The notes under the pieces: model-generated
Told to the model about the DNA's origin: nothing
What the model saw: only the letters and a program-made list of their open reading frames with translations
Databases searched by the model: none
From: Methanobrevibacter sp.
GTDB taxonomy: Archaea; Methanobacteriota; Methanobacteria; Methanobacteriales; Methanobacteriaceae
Direction: 5' to 3'
DNA: 50,436 nucleotides
NCBI GenBank assembly: GCA_016838945.1
Contig: JADLKP010000002.1
Location: forward strand, 1 to 50,436
Shown: piece by piece, positions 24,259 through 33,096 of the stretch
How the letters are laid out: every line of letters starts with the position of its first letter
Numbering within the stretch: position 1 is the first letter of the stretch
Position numbers and translations under genes: made by a program

Positions 24259-24279
24259 CTTTTACCCCCATAAATGATT

Positions 24280-24795
24280 TTAGATGTATAAGTAATGTGT
24301 CAGTTGGAATGCTCCCATACAACCCCATCGTTTGTTTCCTGGTTGGCTCATCAGTTGACTGTCTGTGATGACCGTATCTCTTACCACACCAGATAGTATC
24401 TTCCAATCCTCATCAGTTAGGAACTTCTGCATCAATAGGTCATGCAGTTCTGTAGTCTTGAGGTATGCCACATCATTGGCTCCTTTCATATAGAAGATGA
24501 TGATGGTATGCACACTTTCAGGTGCGGGGTTGTCAAGGGTTCCGCCGTACTCAACATGATCTATGTAGATGTCGGCTGTAGGTTTCTTTCCAAAGGTCTT
24601 GAGTTTTTCACTATCATAACCGTAACTTATCTTGTTGAAGATAGGCACATCGTTGTCATCGGTTAATGCTTCAAGATTATCATGTATCCATTCGCTAACA
24701 CTTGTAGCGAACCTGTAATCAGGATTGCTAGTTTCCTCGCTTATTTGGAAAAGGTACTCCTTGTCCAAGTCCACTTCAACAAATTCCTCAGTCAT
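24280..24795 (-). CDS. Tail terminator/completion protein
   Basis: 171 residues, mixed alpha/beta, with strands around the middle (TADIYIDHVEYGGTL, VHTIIIFYMKGAN). It lies between the gp10-like gene and the tail tube/sheath genes, the place of the protein that caps the tail before head joining. The assignment rests mainly on gene order and size. It overlaps the upstream gene by four bases. Confidence 0.6.
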   Translation of the reverse strand: MTEEFVEVDLDKEYLFQISEETSNPDYRFATSVSEWIHDNLEALTDDNDVPIFNKISYGYDSEKLKTFGKKPTADIYIDHVEYGGTLDNPAPESVHTIIIFYMKGANDVAYLKTTELHDLLMQKFLTDEDWKILSGVVRDTVITDSQLMSQPGNKRWGCMGAFQLTHYLYI

Positions 24796-25112
24796 CTATA
24801 TGCCTCCAATGTTCTTTGTAATCCATCACCAAGGAAATCTATAGGGGCGACTTCCTTTTTACCACGGATACCTCGCAATACATATTCCCCATAATCAGCA
24901 TTTCCTTCATCATAGTAACCAGTGATTATACTGAAATTCTTGCTGACTCTTGAGTCTACACGAATGTTCCTTCTCAAGTTACCAGTGTCATAACCATGTC
25001 CTTCGTAAAGTTGAGCTTTGATGTTGTTTTCAAGGGATAATGCGACTTCATTTGTTTTCTCTTTCAATGCTTCTTCAACATAAAGGTTAAGGTAATCCAT
25101 TATCTCCGCCAT
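24792..25112 (-). CDS. Head-tail joining protein, HK97 gp10-like
   Basis: 106 residues. ALKEKTNEVALSLENNIKAQLYEGHGYDTGNLRRNIRVDSR is the gp10-family pattern (amphipathic helix, then TGxLRRSI-type motif), and YGEYVLRGIRGKK follows it. It would act at the connector during joining. It overlaps both neighbours, showing coupled translation. Confidence 0.8.
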   Translation of the reverse strand: MAEIMDYLNLYVEEALKEKTNEVALSLENNIKAQLYEGHGYDTGNLRRNIRVDSRVSKNFSIITGYYDEGNADYGEYVLRGIRGKKEVAPIDFLGDGLQRTLEAYR

Positions 25113-25507
25113 CTTCCCCTACCTCTTTTTTGGTTGTAGGTTCTGCCATGTGAATGTTTGACGTACTGATGTTTGACAAGTTCCGCTTCTTCAGCTTCGC
25201 TGTTCAAGTATGAGTCTATGTAGTCATCCAATAGGTCTTGAGCTTTCTTGAACCAGACATCATATTGCACCGGCAATTCATCGCCATGGTATAGGCTCAA
25301 TATAATATCTGATGCGCTATGGTAGATTGCCACGGTCTTCAATGCACTAGGCACAGTAGTTGGGATAGGAACATAATGTCTCTTAAGGTTCGCTTCTATC
25401 CAAGCGGTACTGTTCCCTATCGCTATTGTGAACATTTCATCAGGCACCTCATCAGATATGTCTCCGAAGAGACTGTTGACTTCCTCATTGGTACAATATG
25501 TTGGCAT
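25100..25507 (-). CDS. Head-tail connector (gp6/DUF1320-like)
   Basis: 135 residues from MPTYCTNEEV (GGATGGTGA upstream). The helical pattern NEEVNSLFGDISDEVPDEMFTIAIGNSTAWIEANLKRHY matches small adaptor proteins that ring the portal. A basic tail (RTYNQKRGRGRWRR) overlaps the next gene and may contact DNA. Confidence 0.75.
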   Translation of the reverse strand: MPTYCTNEEVNSLFGDISDEVPDEMFTIAIGNSTAWIEANLKRHYVPIPTTVPSALKTVAIYHSASDIILSLYHGDELPVQYDVWFKKAQDLLDDYIDSYLNSEAEEAELVKHQYVKHSHGRTYNQKRGRGRWRR

Positions 25508-25531
25508 ATAAAAATTCACCATCCTTCAATT

Positions 25532-25738
25532 TTATGCAGCGTCTTCTAAATCTTTGATACGTTTCAAGATTGTATCTGCAGTGTCCTCATCACCGATTTC
25601 ATCTTCAACTGCTTTTATTCTTGCTTTGATTGCAGTGTCATCATAAGGTTCAGAAGCTTCAAGTGCATCGAGTCTTCTGAGTATTCTACGATTGATGTCG
25701 GTTTGACTGCCTTCAAGAGCATTGTATCCTTCTGCCAT
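25532..25738 (-). CDS. Small helical head-module protein
   Basis: 68 residues, highly charged and helical: INRRILRRLDALEAS... and TADTILKRIKDLEDAA. It lies between the capsid terminator and the connector gene. It could be a head completion or capsid-stabilising protein; no family recognised. Confidence 0.55.
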   Translation of the reverse strand: MAEGYNALEGSQTDINRRILRRLDALEASEPYDDTAIKARIKAVEDEIGDEDTADTILKRIKDLEDAA

Positions 25739-25772
25739 TATGTAATTCCTCCTTTATAAAAAAAGATTAAAT

Positions 25773-25801
25773 GTAAAAGGAATTTTTTAGTTTCCTTTTA
25801 C
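25773..25801 (-). terminator. Attenuator after the major capsid gene
   Basis: A perfect 10-bp stem (GTAAAAGGAA / TTCCTTTTAC) with a 9-base loop, followed on the minus strand by ATTTAATCTTTTTTT. It overlaps the end of the capsid gene and would let capsid be made in excess of the connectors downstream. Confidence 0.75.
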
Positions 25802-26668
25802 AATCAAGAAACCATTACTGTCTTTAATGTTTAAGTTGGATTCTGCCCAAACGTAATTGTCAACAGTTTGAGGTCTTCCAGTATCTTCAGATTTGATGTT
25901 GATGAAAGCTGCAGGGATAGGGGTTCCATCCTCAGTAGCGGTGATTCCATCATTAGCTAAAGATTGGATTATGCTGTAATTAGGGTCAGCATATTTCTCA
26001 ATGGTTGCACCAGGGTTAGCCCCATCAAAGAATGCCATGTCACCATCTGTAATCTTATGAGATGCTATGTAATTGAAGTTAGGAGTGTAATCCTCTTTCC
26101 TTAATGCTTTTTCGATTGCAATCTTATCAGCTCTTGAAACAAGTACAGTGTCAGGAGCATAACCTGTTGCATTGTCATTTGCATCGTATCTCATCTCATC
26201 ATCCAAGGTGATTTCGTTCTCAATGATGTTAGCTGCACTAGTCCATGCTTTCAAGGTAGCTGTGGAGACTCTTCCTCCGTTGATGATTGCTTTTGCATAC
26301 TTATCTTCAAAGAAGTCACTAATCTTTACAACACTTGCATTGTAGAAAGATTGTAAGTTACTGTCATATTTTCCTCTTTGTTGATCACGAGTGTTTGCTC
26401 TGTACATGAAACCGATTGGTAAGGTTTGACCACCTACAGTATCGCCGTTGCCGAATTTGATTTCGTTGAAGTCAATACCATTGTTGGTGTACATAGGTTC
26501 GGATACATCCACTTCACCGTTAAGGTAGTTGGTGAACAATCCAGTCTCGTTTTGTTCTACAGGTAATAAGGTTAAGAATTTAAGTGATTGGTAAATCCTT
26601 TTTTGTACGTATAATTCAGTATTCTGTACTTTGTCATCGAATACTGCTGGTAATCCGTTAAATGCCAT
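25787..26668 (-). CDS. Major capsid protein, HK97 fold
   Basis: 293 residues. N-terminal arm VQKRIYQSLKFLTLLPVEQNETGLFTNYLNGEVDVSEPMYTNNG; spine helix and P-domain region DQQRGKYDSNLQSFYNASVVKISDFFEDKYAKAIINGG; later PDTVLVSRADKIAIEKALRKEDYTPNF. This is the pattern of HK97-type capsids encoded after scaffold and decoration genes. Codon use is biased and a strong terminator follows. Assignment from gene order and pattern. Confidence 0.85.
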   Translation of the reverse strand: MAFNGLPAVFDDKVQNTELYVQKRIYQSLKFLTLLPVEQNETGLFTNYLNGEVDVSEPMYTNNGIDFNEIKFGNGDTVGGQTLPIGFMYRANTRDQQRGKYDSNLQSFYNASVVKISDFFEDKYAKAIINGGRVSTATLKAWTSAANIIENEITLDDEMRYDANDNATGYAPDTVLVSRADKIAIEKALRKEDYTPNFNYIASHKITDGDMAFFDGANPGATIEKYADPNYSIIQSLANDGITATEDGTPIPAAFINIKSEDTGRPQTVDNYVWAESNLNIKDSNGFLIVKGN

Positions 26669-26695
26669 AAGTATTAATCCTCCATTATAATGATT

Positions 26696-27187
26696 CTATT
26701 TTAATCCGATTACGATTTCATCATCGGAAGTTTGACCGATAAGGCAAATTGCATCAGACTTGGTAGTGCCGGATGATGCTGTTTTCTTCCAACCATCTGC
26801 AGACCATTCCACATATAATCCTGCAGTGATTGCTTCAGATGCCTTTGCAGGCACGGTTCTTACATCAGTGAATGGAGTGTCCACTCCACATTTACGGAGC
26901 ATGTCCGCAGCTTTGGCTTGGTTTTCAGTGTAGGTTGTAGTTGGATCTACATCATACTCTGGGTGGTCATGGCAGAAGCCTATGACTACTCCATTATTGC
27001 CAGTTGCCTTAGCGATGTAAGGGTATTTTCCATCGTCTCCGATGATTGCTACTGCATCACCTTGTTTTACTGGTGCAGCGACTGAAGGTTTTTTGCCGTC
27101 ACCAGTTACACTTACAGTTTGTGAGATGCTTATTGCACCTTCAACTGCTTTTGCAGGGATAGTAATCCCTTTATGGATATTTAACAT
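26696..27187 (-). CDS. Capsid decoration / head protein
   Basis: 163 residues, Gly/Ala-rich and beta-type: KQGDAVAIIGDDGKYPYIAKATGNNGVVIGFCHDHPEYD and PAKASEAITAGLYVEWSADGWKKTAS. It resembles small decoration proteins (DUF2190-like) that lie just before the major capsid gene in many siphoviruses and myoviruses. Position and size support a virion head role. Confidence 0.65.
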   Translation of the reverse strand: MLNIHKGITIPAKAVEGAISISQTVSVTGDGKKPSVAAPVKQGDAVAIIGDDGKYPYIAKATGNNGVVIGFCHDHPEYDVDPTTTYTENQAKAADMLRKCGVDTPFTDVRTVPAKASEAITAGLYVEWSADGWKKTASSGTTKSDAICLIGQTSDDEIVIGLK

Positions 27188-27216
27188 AGTATCTTATTCC
27201 TCCAATTATGTTTTTT

Positions 27217-27726
27217 TCAGTTTTTGAAATAATTTGCTATACGTTCCGCTGTACCTGTAGGAACACTTTTTCTTTGTTTATGTGTTTCCACGATTGGTTT
27301 AGCATCACGGTATAAATCTAAGAATGTGTCATTATCGGTTAAGCATAATTTCTTTGCAGCTTCTTTCTGTGAAGGCAATATGATTCCTTTTTGGATATAT
27401 GCATCCACAGTTGCTTCTGCCCTTTCCTCAACCAATTCGTTGACTGTCGCTTGCAGGTCCTGTATCTTTTGGGCCTGTTCAAGCTTGCCATTGACTTCAT
27501 CGTTCAAGTCATTTATTGCATCATTGACTTCATTGTCTTTCTCGGATAGTTTATCCTGCAGTTCTTGGATTTTCTTATCCTTGTCTGACAATTCCTTTTC
27601 GTATCTTTCCTTGATTTCTTTGAATTTGTCTAAAGGATCATCCCTTGGTTTTGGGTTTGGGTTCCCTTCACCATTCCCTGGTTGTGGTTGGGGGTTTGGG
27701 TCTTGTAAGTTATTTTTATTTGACAT
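27217..27726 (-). CDS. Scaffold protein
   Basis: 169 residues from MSNKNNL (GGGAGG ten bases upstream). A Pro/Asn/Gln-rich start, a long charged coiled coil (FKEIKERYEKELSDKDKKIQELQDKLSEKDNEVNDAIND) and a C-terminal helix region (VDAYIQKGIILPSQKEAAKKLCLTDNDTFLDLYRDA) match GP20-type scaffolds. It directs capsid assembly and is then removed. Confidence 0.8.
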   Translation of the reverse strand: MSNKNNLQDPNPQPQPGNGEGNPNPKPRDDPLDKFKEIKERYEKELSDKDKKIQELQDKLSEKDNEVNDAINDLNDEVNGKLEQAQKIQDLQATVNELVEERAEATVDAYIQKGIILPSQKEAAKKLCLTDNDTFLDLYRDAKPIVETHKQRKSVPTGTAERIANYFKN

Positions 27727-27805
27727 GAAAAAATTTCCTCCCATAATGTTATCATATTATCTTATTTTTTTTAGCCTCATATCATCGGCAAAAAAAGCAT
27801 GAATG

Positions 27806-28471
27806 TTATTTCTTGTAGAAGTTTGCGCTGCATCTGCATTGTGGATGTAACGGTGGTAGGTTGTCAGTATCCTCTATCTCGTATTCCACATCTCCACCAG
27901 TTCGGCTATTATTACAATACTTCTTCTTGCATTCAGTACACCTGGTGCTTCTGCAGTTTACTGTGTAATGTGTAGCTCCTCTTTCTTTTGCTATGATATA
28001 ATCTGATACTGTAGCGGTACGTGCTATCTCGGTACGTGCTATTGTTCTAGCACGTTTGTTCTTGATACCTTCCACTTCATCACTTATACGTTTGGCCATC
28101 CGCTGTGGATTGCTCCCTTCAGGGTTATTGTATTCCTCTGTGACTATGTCTCGGACAGTTTGCTTGATGTCTTCACCGACATTAGCGATAAGGTTTCCCA
28201 CATAGTTTTCAATGGTTACCCTTGTGAGTTCCCTTTGTGATGGTCTTGAGAATTTGTGATTGTTGGTTTCGGCCAGTATCAAGGCTATCATTGTATCTGT
28301 GTAACCAGTAGATTGGAGAGGGTTATTGGTAGTGTATTCCTTTGTTGCTTCCAGGAATGATTCCAATGTATCATTATCCAATACTCCCTTCTGTAGTCTT
28401 CGGATTAATTCCTCAAACAATCGGTCAGTGTATTTTATCCCTTGCTTGATTAGCTTATCTTCAGATACCAT
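27806..28471 (-). CDS. Head morphogenesis protein, Mu gpF / SPP1 gp7-like
   Basis: 221 residues. The conserved C-terminus RARTIARTEIARTATVSDYIIAKERGATHYTVNC ... CTECKKKYC ... NLPPLHPQCRCSANF is diagnostic of the family, including the paired cysteines of its metal-binding end. A few copies are packed in the head and may be injected. It overlaps the portal gene by 11 bases. Confidence 0.9.
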   Translation of the reverse strand: MVSEDKLIKQGIKYTDRLFEELIRRLQKGVLDNDTLESFLEATKEYTTNNPLQSTGYTDTMIALILAETNNHKFSRPSQRELTRVTIENYVGNLIANVGEDIKQTVRDIVTEEYNNPEGSNPQRMAKRISDEVEGIKNKRARTIARTEIARTATVSDYIIAKERGATHYTVNCRSTRCTECKKKYCNNSRTGGDVEYEIEDTDNLPPLHPQCRCSANFYKK

Positions 28472-29750
28472 CTAGATCACTAAGAATGTTATTGGTTAAG
28501 TCTGCCCCATCTGCTGGTTCCTGGTAACCGAAATTTTCATCAGGCATTTCTGGTTCTTCATTCACATATTCCACTCCAGCCTCTGACTTGAAGAGCAATG
28601 CTAGGCTTTCTTGCACTGCAGTGTTCTCACTATCCACCACACCATTCTGCATCAATGGAGTTAGTATGCTGAAGAGCTTCTGCATATCACCACTACTGAA
28701 CTTGTCAAAGCTTATGATTGGAGCTTTACGTTCAGAACTGAAATTTAATTGAGTAATGAGATTTATTTTTGTTTGAATGCAATTCGCTATTTCTTCAAGT
28801 ATTCCATCAAACACGAATTGGCCGAATTCTAATTGGGTTTGTGCTTGTGCATAAGTACCGGTTTGACTATTATCCCCCATCAGTAAGTTTCCGATAAACA
28901 TACGACGGAATATTTGATTGTCCTTGTAAGCTAAAGCATTGAAGAATATTTCTCCATTATGGCTTGACTCTAAGATTCCCACATCTTCATTAGGCCCTAC
29001 AGTCATTCCCATTGTACCGTCAGCTATGTTTTCAAATGCTGTTAACATTTCATCACGGCTGATTTCATTGTCTGCTTTACCGTACATGGTAGGTGAACCG
29101 TTTCGTTCTGCGAAAGTCATTAGCCAGTCCATAAGGTTTTCCTTATCCTCTACGACTGGTAGGAAATCATATAATAATCCTCTTCCTTCCATTTCATCAT
29201 ATGGTGAACCGAAACTGTAAACGAGGCATTTGTATTCAGGAATGTCTAAGGAGTACTTGCCGGCTTCCTGGTGTACGCTAACTAATTCTCCAGTATCTTC
29301 ATCATAATTGAATGGACTGTTTTGCAATGTTTTGATATGTATCGGCACAATATCCTTGATGATTATTCTGCCTTCAGGGTTCACATCAAACAGTAATTCA
29401 TGAACGTTAAAACCCCATGGTACTGCAGAGGTCATTTGTTTAACCACGGTGTTGAGTTCTGTGTCCATGTTAGTTAGCATGTCATAGATGAAATCGTAAA
29501 CTTCCCTGTCTTCTTCAGCATTGGTTAGGATCCATTTTTTGCTTGACAGTAAGTATTTCAGTATGTCCAGGCCGGTGGCTACTTGTGTGTCTCTGAGAAT
29601 GCTTAAACCGGTTTGGTAATCAATGTGTTCTTCATTGTCTCTATCGAATAGGCTTAAGTATCCTTTTAGTTTTTTGGATGATGTTCCGACCGTGGACCTT
29701 ATGCTTTCCCGGTTGAATAATTGGTTGTTTATACGTGTTATTAAGCTCAT
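28461..29750 (-). CDS. Portal protein, Mu gp29/DUF935-like
   Basis: 429 residues, normal for DUF935 portals. Motifs: IDYQTGLSILRDTQVATGLDILKYLLSSKKW, PWGFNVHELLFDVN, YDEMEGRGLLYDFLPVVEDKENLMDWLMTFAERNGSPTMYG, and the stem-helix region QTQLEFGQFVFDGILEEIANCIQTKINLITQLNF. It forms the dodecameric vertex through which DNA is packaged. Combination with the gpF-like gene next door gives the Mu-type head start module. Confidence 0.9.
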   Translation of the reverse strand: MSLITRINNQLFNRESIRSTVGTSSKKLKGYLSLFDRDNEEHIDYQTGLSILRDTQVATGLDILKYLLSSKKWILTNAEEDREVYDFIYDMLTNMDTELNTVVKQMTSAVPWGFNVHELLFDVNPEGRIIIKDIVPIHIKTLQNSPFNYDEDTGELVSVHQEAGKYSLDIPEYKCLVYSFGSPYDEMEGRGLLYDFLPVVEDKENLMDWLMTFAERNGSPTMYGKADNEISRDEMLTAFENIADGTMGMTVGPNEDVGILESSHNGEIFFNALAYKDNQIFRRMFIGNLLMGDNSQTGTYAQAQTQLEFGQFVFDGILEEIANCIQTKINLITQLNFSSERKAPIISFDKFSSGDMQKLFSILTPLMQNGVVDSENTAVQESLALLFKSEAGVEYVNEEPEMPDENFGYQEPADGADLTNNILSDLDGI

Positions 29751-29752
29751 GA

Positions 29753-31150
29753 TTATCGAATCCTTTTACGTCTTCTTTTTCCTGCTGTTTTAGCTCCGCT
29801 GATTGTGTTTGTGGATAACTCCGAATATGCATAAGATAAAGCGTCGATGAGGTCATCATGCTTTGCGAGGGGGAATCCTTTCAATTGGGTTAGTAATAAT
29901 TCGCGCTGGTTATCGGTTAATACGAAACGGATTTTGCCTTGCATTAATGCTTGCTTGAATCCTTGTGCACGGTCAACCTTACTTCCTACTGGTTCTGATT
30001 GTTTTGTTATGTAACCTGTGAAATGTTTTTTGTATTGGTTGTACAACTCTTTAGCTGCACCGCCTTTGGTTCCGGTTTCTAGTAGCACCTTGACATTGGG
30101 AGTGTCTATTTTTGCAGTTCTTTTCAATACATTCAACAAACCATCCCCATATCTTTTCATTGTCACTTCGGTCACATAGTAAGTGTCATCGCTTAAGCGG
30201 TACATCTTGCATGATGCTGTGTAATCGTTATCCTTGCCAGGCTCTTCCCCACTATAGGCTAAATCCCATGAGCGGACTTTCCCTGTGATTAATGGGTTGT
30301 TGAAGTTGAAGTCCTCTTCAAATATTACCCAATCCAGGTTAAAGAAGTCACCTGTCTCGTCTAATGGTTGGCCTTGATATTCGGCCTCGAATATCCGGTC
30401 TCCGACTTCATCTCTGCGGTCTTCAAAATATTCTGGTGTATACTTGTTAGGCCATATGCAAGTGCCATCTTCATTCAATGCTTTCAAGTGTATGAACTTG
30501 TATTTTTCAGGATGGTTTTTCTCTAATCTGCCGATGATGTCTTGTGTATGCCATCTGGTCCCAAGGACAAATAATTTGCTGTGCGGTTCCAAACGAGGTA
30601 TGAGGATTTCCTTAAACCATTCGTAGAGATCATCCAATAATTTTTGTGAAGTGTCTTTGAAACCTTTGATTAAATCGTCACATATGCATATGTCTACATC
30701 AGTACCGGTGATTGTTCCTCCAGTCCCTACTAGGTCTATGCTTCCTAACATACGGCCTTCACCATTCTCGAAACTGAATGATGCCTTGGCATGTTCTGCT
30801 TTGGATAAGTAAATGTCACGTGAAGCTAATAAGTCTTCATTGTCTATGAATAATTGTCTTAGGCGTGTACCGAATCGGTTAGCTAATTTCTGATTATAAT
30901 TGACGATTAGGATGTTGTATTCTGGATTCATCAATATTAGCCAGAATGGAAATGATAATGTGATAAGGCTTGTCTTTGCGGTTCTTGGTGGTTGTGTTAC
31001 ACATAAGCGGTCTTTCTGTTCATCATCAAGTATTATGTTCATCAGTTCTTCAGATAGTTCCGCCACGTGCTGTGCAGGTGTGCTGTTCCTTACTGTCAAG
31101 GTGGAATATATATCGTAAGGGGTTAAATCCTCAATCGCTTCTAAGGTCAT
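29753..31150 (-). CDS. terL: Terminase large subunit
   Basis: 465 residues. Packaging ATPase domain: Walker A-like QPPRTAKTSL near 52-61, GRMLGSIDLVGTGGTITGTDVDICICDDL as Walker B region, ILIPRLEPHSKLFVLGTRWHTQDIIGRL as coupling motif. C-terminal RNase-H-like nuclease: VRSWDLAYSGEEPGKDNDYTAS, VLLETGTKGGAAKELYNQ and HDDLIDALSYAYSEL give the metal-binding acidic residues. It overlaps the small terminase gene. Confidence 0.95.
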   Translation of the reverse strand: MTLEAIEDLTPYDIYSTLTVRNSTPAQHVAELSEELMNIILDDEQKDRLCVTQPPRTAKTSLITLSFPFWLILMNPEYNILIVNYNQKLANRFGTRLRQLFIDNEDLLASRDIYLSKAEHAKASFSFENGEGRMLGSIDLVGTGGTITGTDVDICICDDLIKGFKDTSQKLLDDLYEWFKEILIPRLEPHSKLFVLGTRWHTQDIIGRLEKNHPEKYKFIHLKALNEDGTCIWPNKYTPEYFEDRRDEVGDRIFEAEYQGQPLDETGDFFNLDWVIFEEDFNFNNPLITGKVRSWDLAYSGEEPGKDNDYTASCKMYRLSDDTYYVTEVTMKRYGDGLLNVLKRTAKIDTPNVKVLLETGTKGGAAKELYNQYKKHFTGYITKQSEPVGSKVDRAQGFKQALMQGKIRFVLTDNQRELLLTQLKGFPLAKHDDLIDALSYAYSELSTNTISGAKTAGKRRRKRIR

Positions 31151-31553
31151 TTAACTCTTTCCTTTTTTCTTTCACTCTCTCCAATAGGTTGACAGTAACA
31201 TCAGTTTTCACATCTGCTTCCAATTTGGTTTCATTGAATGTTCTGTCACCGTAAATGTCAGGACGATGTTTAGTGAGCCACCATTTCGCATCCCCAGTAT
31301 TATCAGGGATTGCATCCAGTATGACTGTTTCAACAGATTCTAATGCTTTACTCTTTGCTTTTTCAACTGCAAATACAAATTTAGGATATTTTCCAGACTT
31401 TGCTTTCAATCCTCTGTTATACCAGTTATAGTAAGTTTGTTCAGTTATGTCTGCCTTTCCGCATGCTGCAGCTACACTATGTCCTTTTTCTAAAGCTTTG
31501 CATATTGTATCCTGGACCTCTTGAGTAAGTTTAGCATTGTATTTGTTAGCCAT
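31131..31553 (-). CDS. terS: Terminase small subunit
   Basis: 140 residues. N-terminal helix-turn-helix (TICKALEKGHSVAAACGKADITEQTYYNWYNRGLKAKSGKYPKFVFAVEKAK), then a WWLTKHRPDIYGDRT motif typical of small terminases, and a charged helix for oligomerisation. It recognises viral DNA for packaging and partners with the next gene, which it overlaps by 20 bases. Confidence 0.88.
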   Translation of the reverse strand: MANKYNAKLTQEVQDTICKALEKGHSVAAACGKADITEQTYYNWYNRGLKAKSGKYPKFVFAVEKAKSKALESVETVILDAIPDNTGDAKWWLTKHRPDIYGDRTFNETKLEADVKTDVTVNLLERVKEKRKELNDLRSD

Positions 31554-31594
31554 AAAATCATCTCTAAAAACTACTAAAAACTAAAAATAATTCT

Positions 31595-31960
31595 TTACGC
31601 TAGGAAGTGCAGCACCACTCCCACTATAATACTGATAATAGGGATCATGGCTAGCATAGTATTGCGGAAACTGGAAAGGCTGCTTGACTGTTGAGTCACT
31701 TCATCCTGTAACTTGTCAATCTTATCTTCTAAAGCCTTAATCTTATCGTTATTGTCTTGCCTCTGCTTTTGACTTTCTTCAAGTAACACAGTACCCTTTG
31801 TGACCTTTTCCAATAATTCCTGCTGATTGTCCCTATCATATAATAATTCTTTGTTGATGGTATGGAGAGTATCTTTCTTTGTATCCATTTTGACATTAAG
31901 TTCCACTATGTCCTTTTCTATAGTGGCCAAACGTTCCTCGTAGATACAATTACATGACAC
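31595..31960 (-). CDS. Coiled-coil protein with C-terminal membrane anchor (XhlA-like)
   Basis: 121 residues: two N-terminal cysteines (CNC), a long coiled coil (about 10-95), and a single membrane helix at the C-terminus (TMLAMIPIISIIVGVVLHFLA). This layout is that of XhlA/hemolysin-type phage lysis accessory proteins. However, it lies at the start of the late operon, before the terminases, far from the holin. A role in lysis, or as a membrane-anchored late factor, is inferred only from topology. GGGTGATG precedes the start. Confidence 0.55.
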   Translation of the reverse strand: MSCNCIYEERLATIEKDIVELNVKMDTKKDTLHTINKELLYDRDNQQELLEKVTKGTVLLEESQKQRQDNNDKIKALEDKIDKLQDEVTQQSSSLSSFRNTMLAMIPIISIIVGVVLHFLA

Positions 31961-32414
31961 GCATCATCACCCATTAAAAAATTTTTTTATTAAAAAAGGG
32001 AGAACCCAATTCTTTGGATTCCCCCAAATTGTTTTTTGCTGTAGCTATTTATTTAAAAGGCAAACTGTAGAAGCTATTTTTATAAATTTTAATAGAAAGG
32101 AAGATACAATAAACCACCACACAAAAAAAAAAGATGAGGGGATTTAGTGATTTTATGAAATATAGGAATTAATCTATGAGATTTACGATGATTTATCATA
32201 AGCGATAGTAAAATTGTTATATGTAAGATAATTTAAAGAGTTTCATATTATTTGAAAACAAAAGAAATACTTTTTTAGAATAGATCTAAAGAATGATTTA
32301 AAGAAAATATGCCCATTTGTCCTTATAGAATTAATCCACACCCATAAATAAAAATACTAGAAATAGTGAATTATTTTTCAACCCCTTTATTTTTTTTTTG
32401 CATGATGGTTTATT
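31961..32414. terminator. Early/late boundary region with terminator
   Basis: No gene is supported in these 450 bases. On the minus strand a hairpin at 31998-32025 (GGGGGAATCC... paired with ...GGGTTCTCCC) is followed by TTTTTTAATAAAAAAATTTTTT. It would end early-operon transcripts just before the late operon begins. The rest is A/T-rich without clear repeats; a late promoter presumably lies near, but I cannot point to a convincing one. Confidence 0.6.
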
Positions 32415-32669
32415 CTATCCTCCTTTATCCGTGTACATTTGCCTTTTGCCTCCGATGATGTAACCATAAATGTAGTGATTTACTGAAGGCACTCCTTGGA
32501 GTACCAGTCCGCATTCTCTGCAATATGTTTCGTGTTCCAGGAGGCATAGGTTTGTACTGCCACAGCAAGGGCAACTTATTCTGCGTTTCTTCATGCTTGT
32601 GGAAGTCATGTTCTTATGCCAACCATGGAAATCGAATTTTTTATTAAATGGTACTTTTTTAATTTGCAA
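32415..32669 (-). CDS. TFIIB-type zinc-ribbon protein
   Basis: Up to 84 residues (TTG start at 32669; MTSTS or MKKRR starts further in are possible). The core CPCCGSTNLCLLEHETYCRECGLVL is the zinc ribbon at the N-terminus of archaeal transcription factor B, where it contacts RNA polymerase. The cyclin-like core of TFB is absent. It is the last gene of the early block, directly before the late operon, so it could influence late transcription. Function is inferred from the ribbon alone. Confidence 0.6.
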   Translation of the reverse strand: MQIKKVPFNKKFDFHGWHKNMTSTSMKKRRISCPCCGSTNLCLLEHETYCRECGLVLQGVPSVNHYIYGYIIGGKRQMYTDKGG

Positions 32670-32753
32670 AAAATGGTAAATTAATCACCGAAGTATGTGT
32701 TTTCACGGACGTAAAAAATGAGAGAAAAAACTGGTAAGATGTACTTCCTCTCA

Positions 32754-32775
32754 CTATATTGTTCTGACAATATAG
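32754..32775 (-). terminator. Hairpin after the zinc-finger gene 32791-33096
   Basis: Perfect 9-bp stem CTATATTGT / ACAATATAG with a 4-base loop, about 15 bases past the stop of the upstream gene on the minus strand. A second stem (TGAGAG / CTCTCA) around a T-run follows. Confidence 0.5.
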
Positions 32776-32790
32776 AAACATTTTTTTATA

Positions 32791-33096
32791 TTATTTTGCT
32801 GCTAAAGGACCATTAAACTTTTTTATATTGAACCCTATTCTTTTTGCTTCATTTACCGCCCATTCATGTTCATCTTCAGGTGTTTCCTTGGGTTTCGTTG
32901 AACTTGATGTGCCTTTGCTGCCAAGGCTTGTGACTGCTTTTTTGCTAGTGTTCCCTATTTTGTGTTTGTAGTAATGTCGCATGCTACTTTTTGCACTGTT
33001 TTCTGCAGTCAGCTTGTCCTGGCATTCTTTACTGCAGCATGCTTGATTGTTGTATTTTTTCTCGTATTCTTTTCCACACCATTTACATTTGCTCAT
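32791..33096 (-). CDS. Zinc-finger protein
   Basis: About 101 residues from MSKCKWCG. CKWCGKEYEKKYNNQACCSKECQDKL is a treble-clef/zinc-ribbon of the kind seen in phage DNA- or RNA-binding proteins. A Lys/Ser-rich linker and a C-terminal segment HEWAVNEAKRIGFNIKKFNGPLAAK follow. It overlaps the upstream membrane-protein gene. Confidence 0.6.
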   Translation of the reverse strand: MSKCKWCGKEYEKKYNNQACCSKECQDKLTAENSAKSSMRHYYKHKIGNTSKKAVTSLGSKGTSSSTKPKETPEDEHEWAVNEAKRIGFNIKKFNGPLAAK

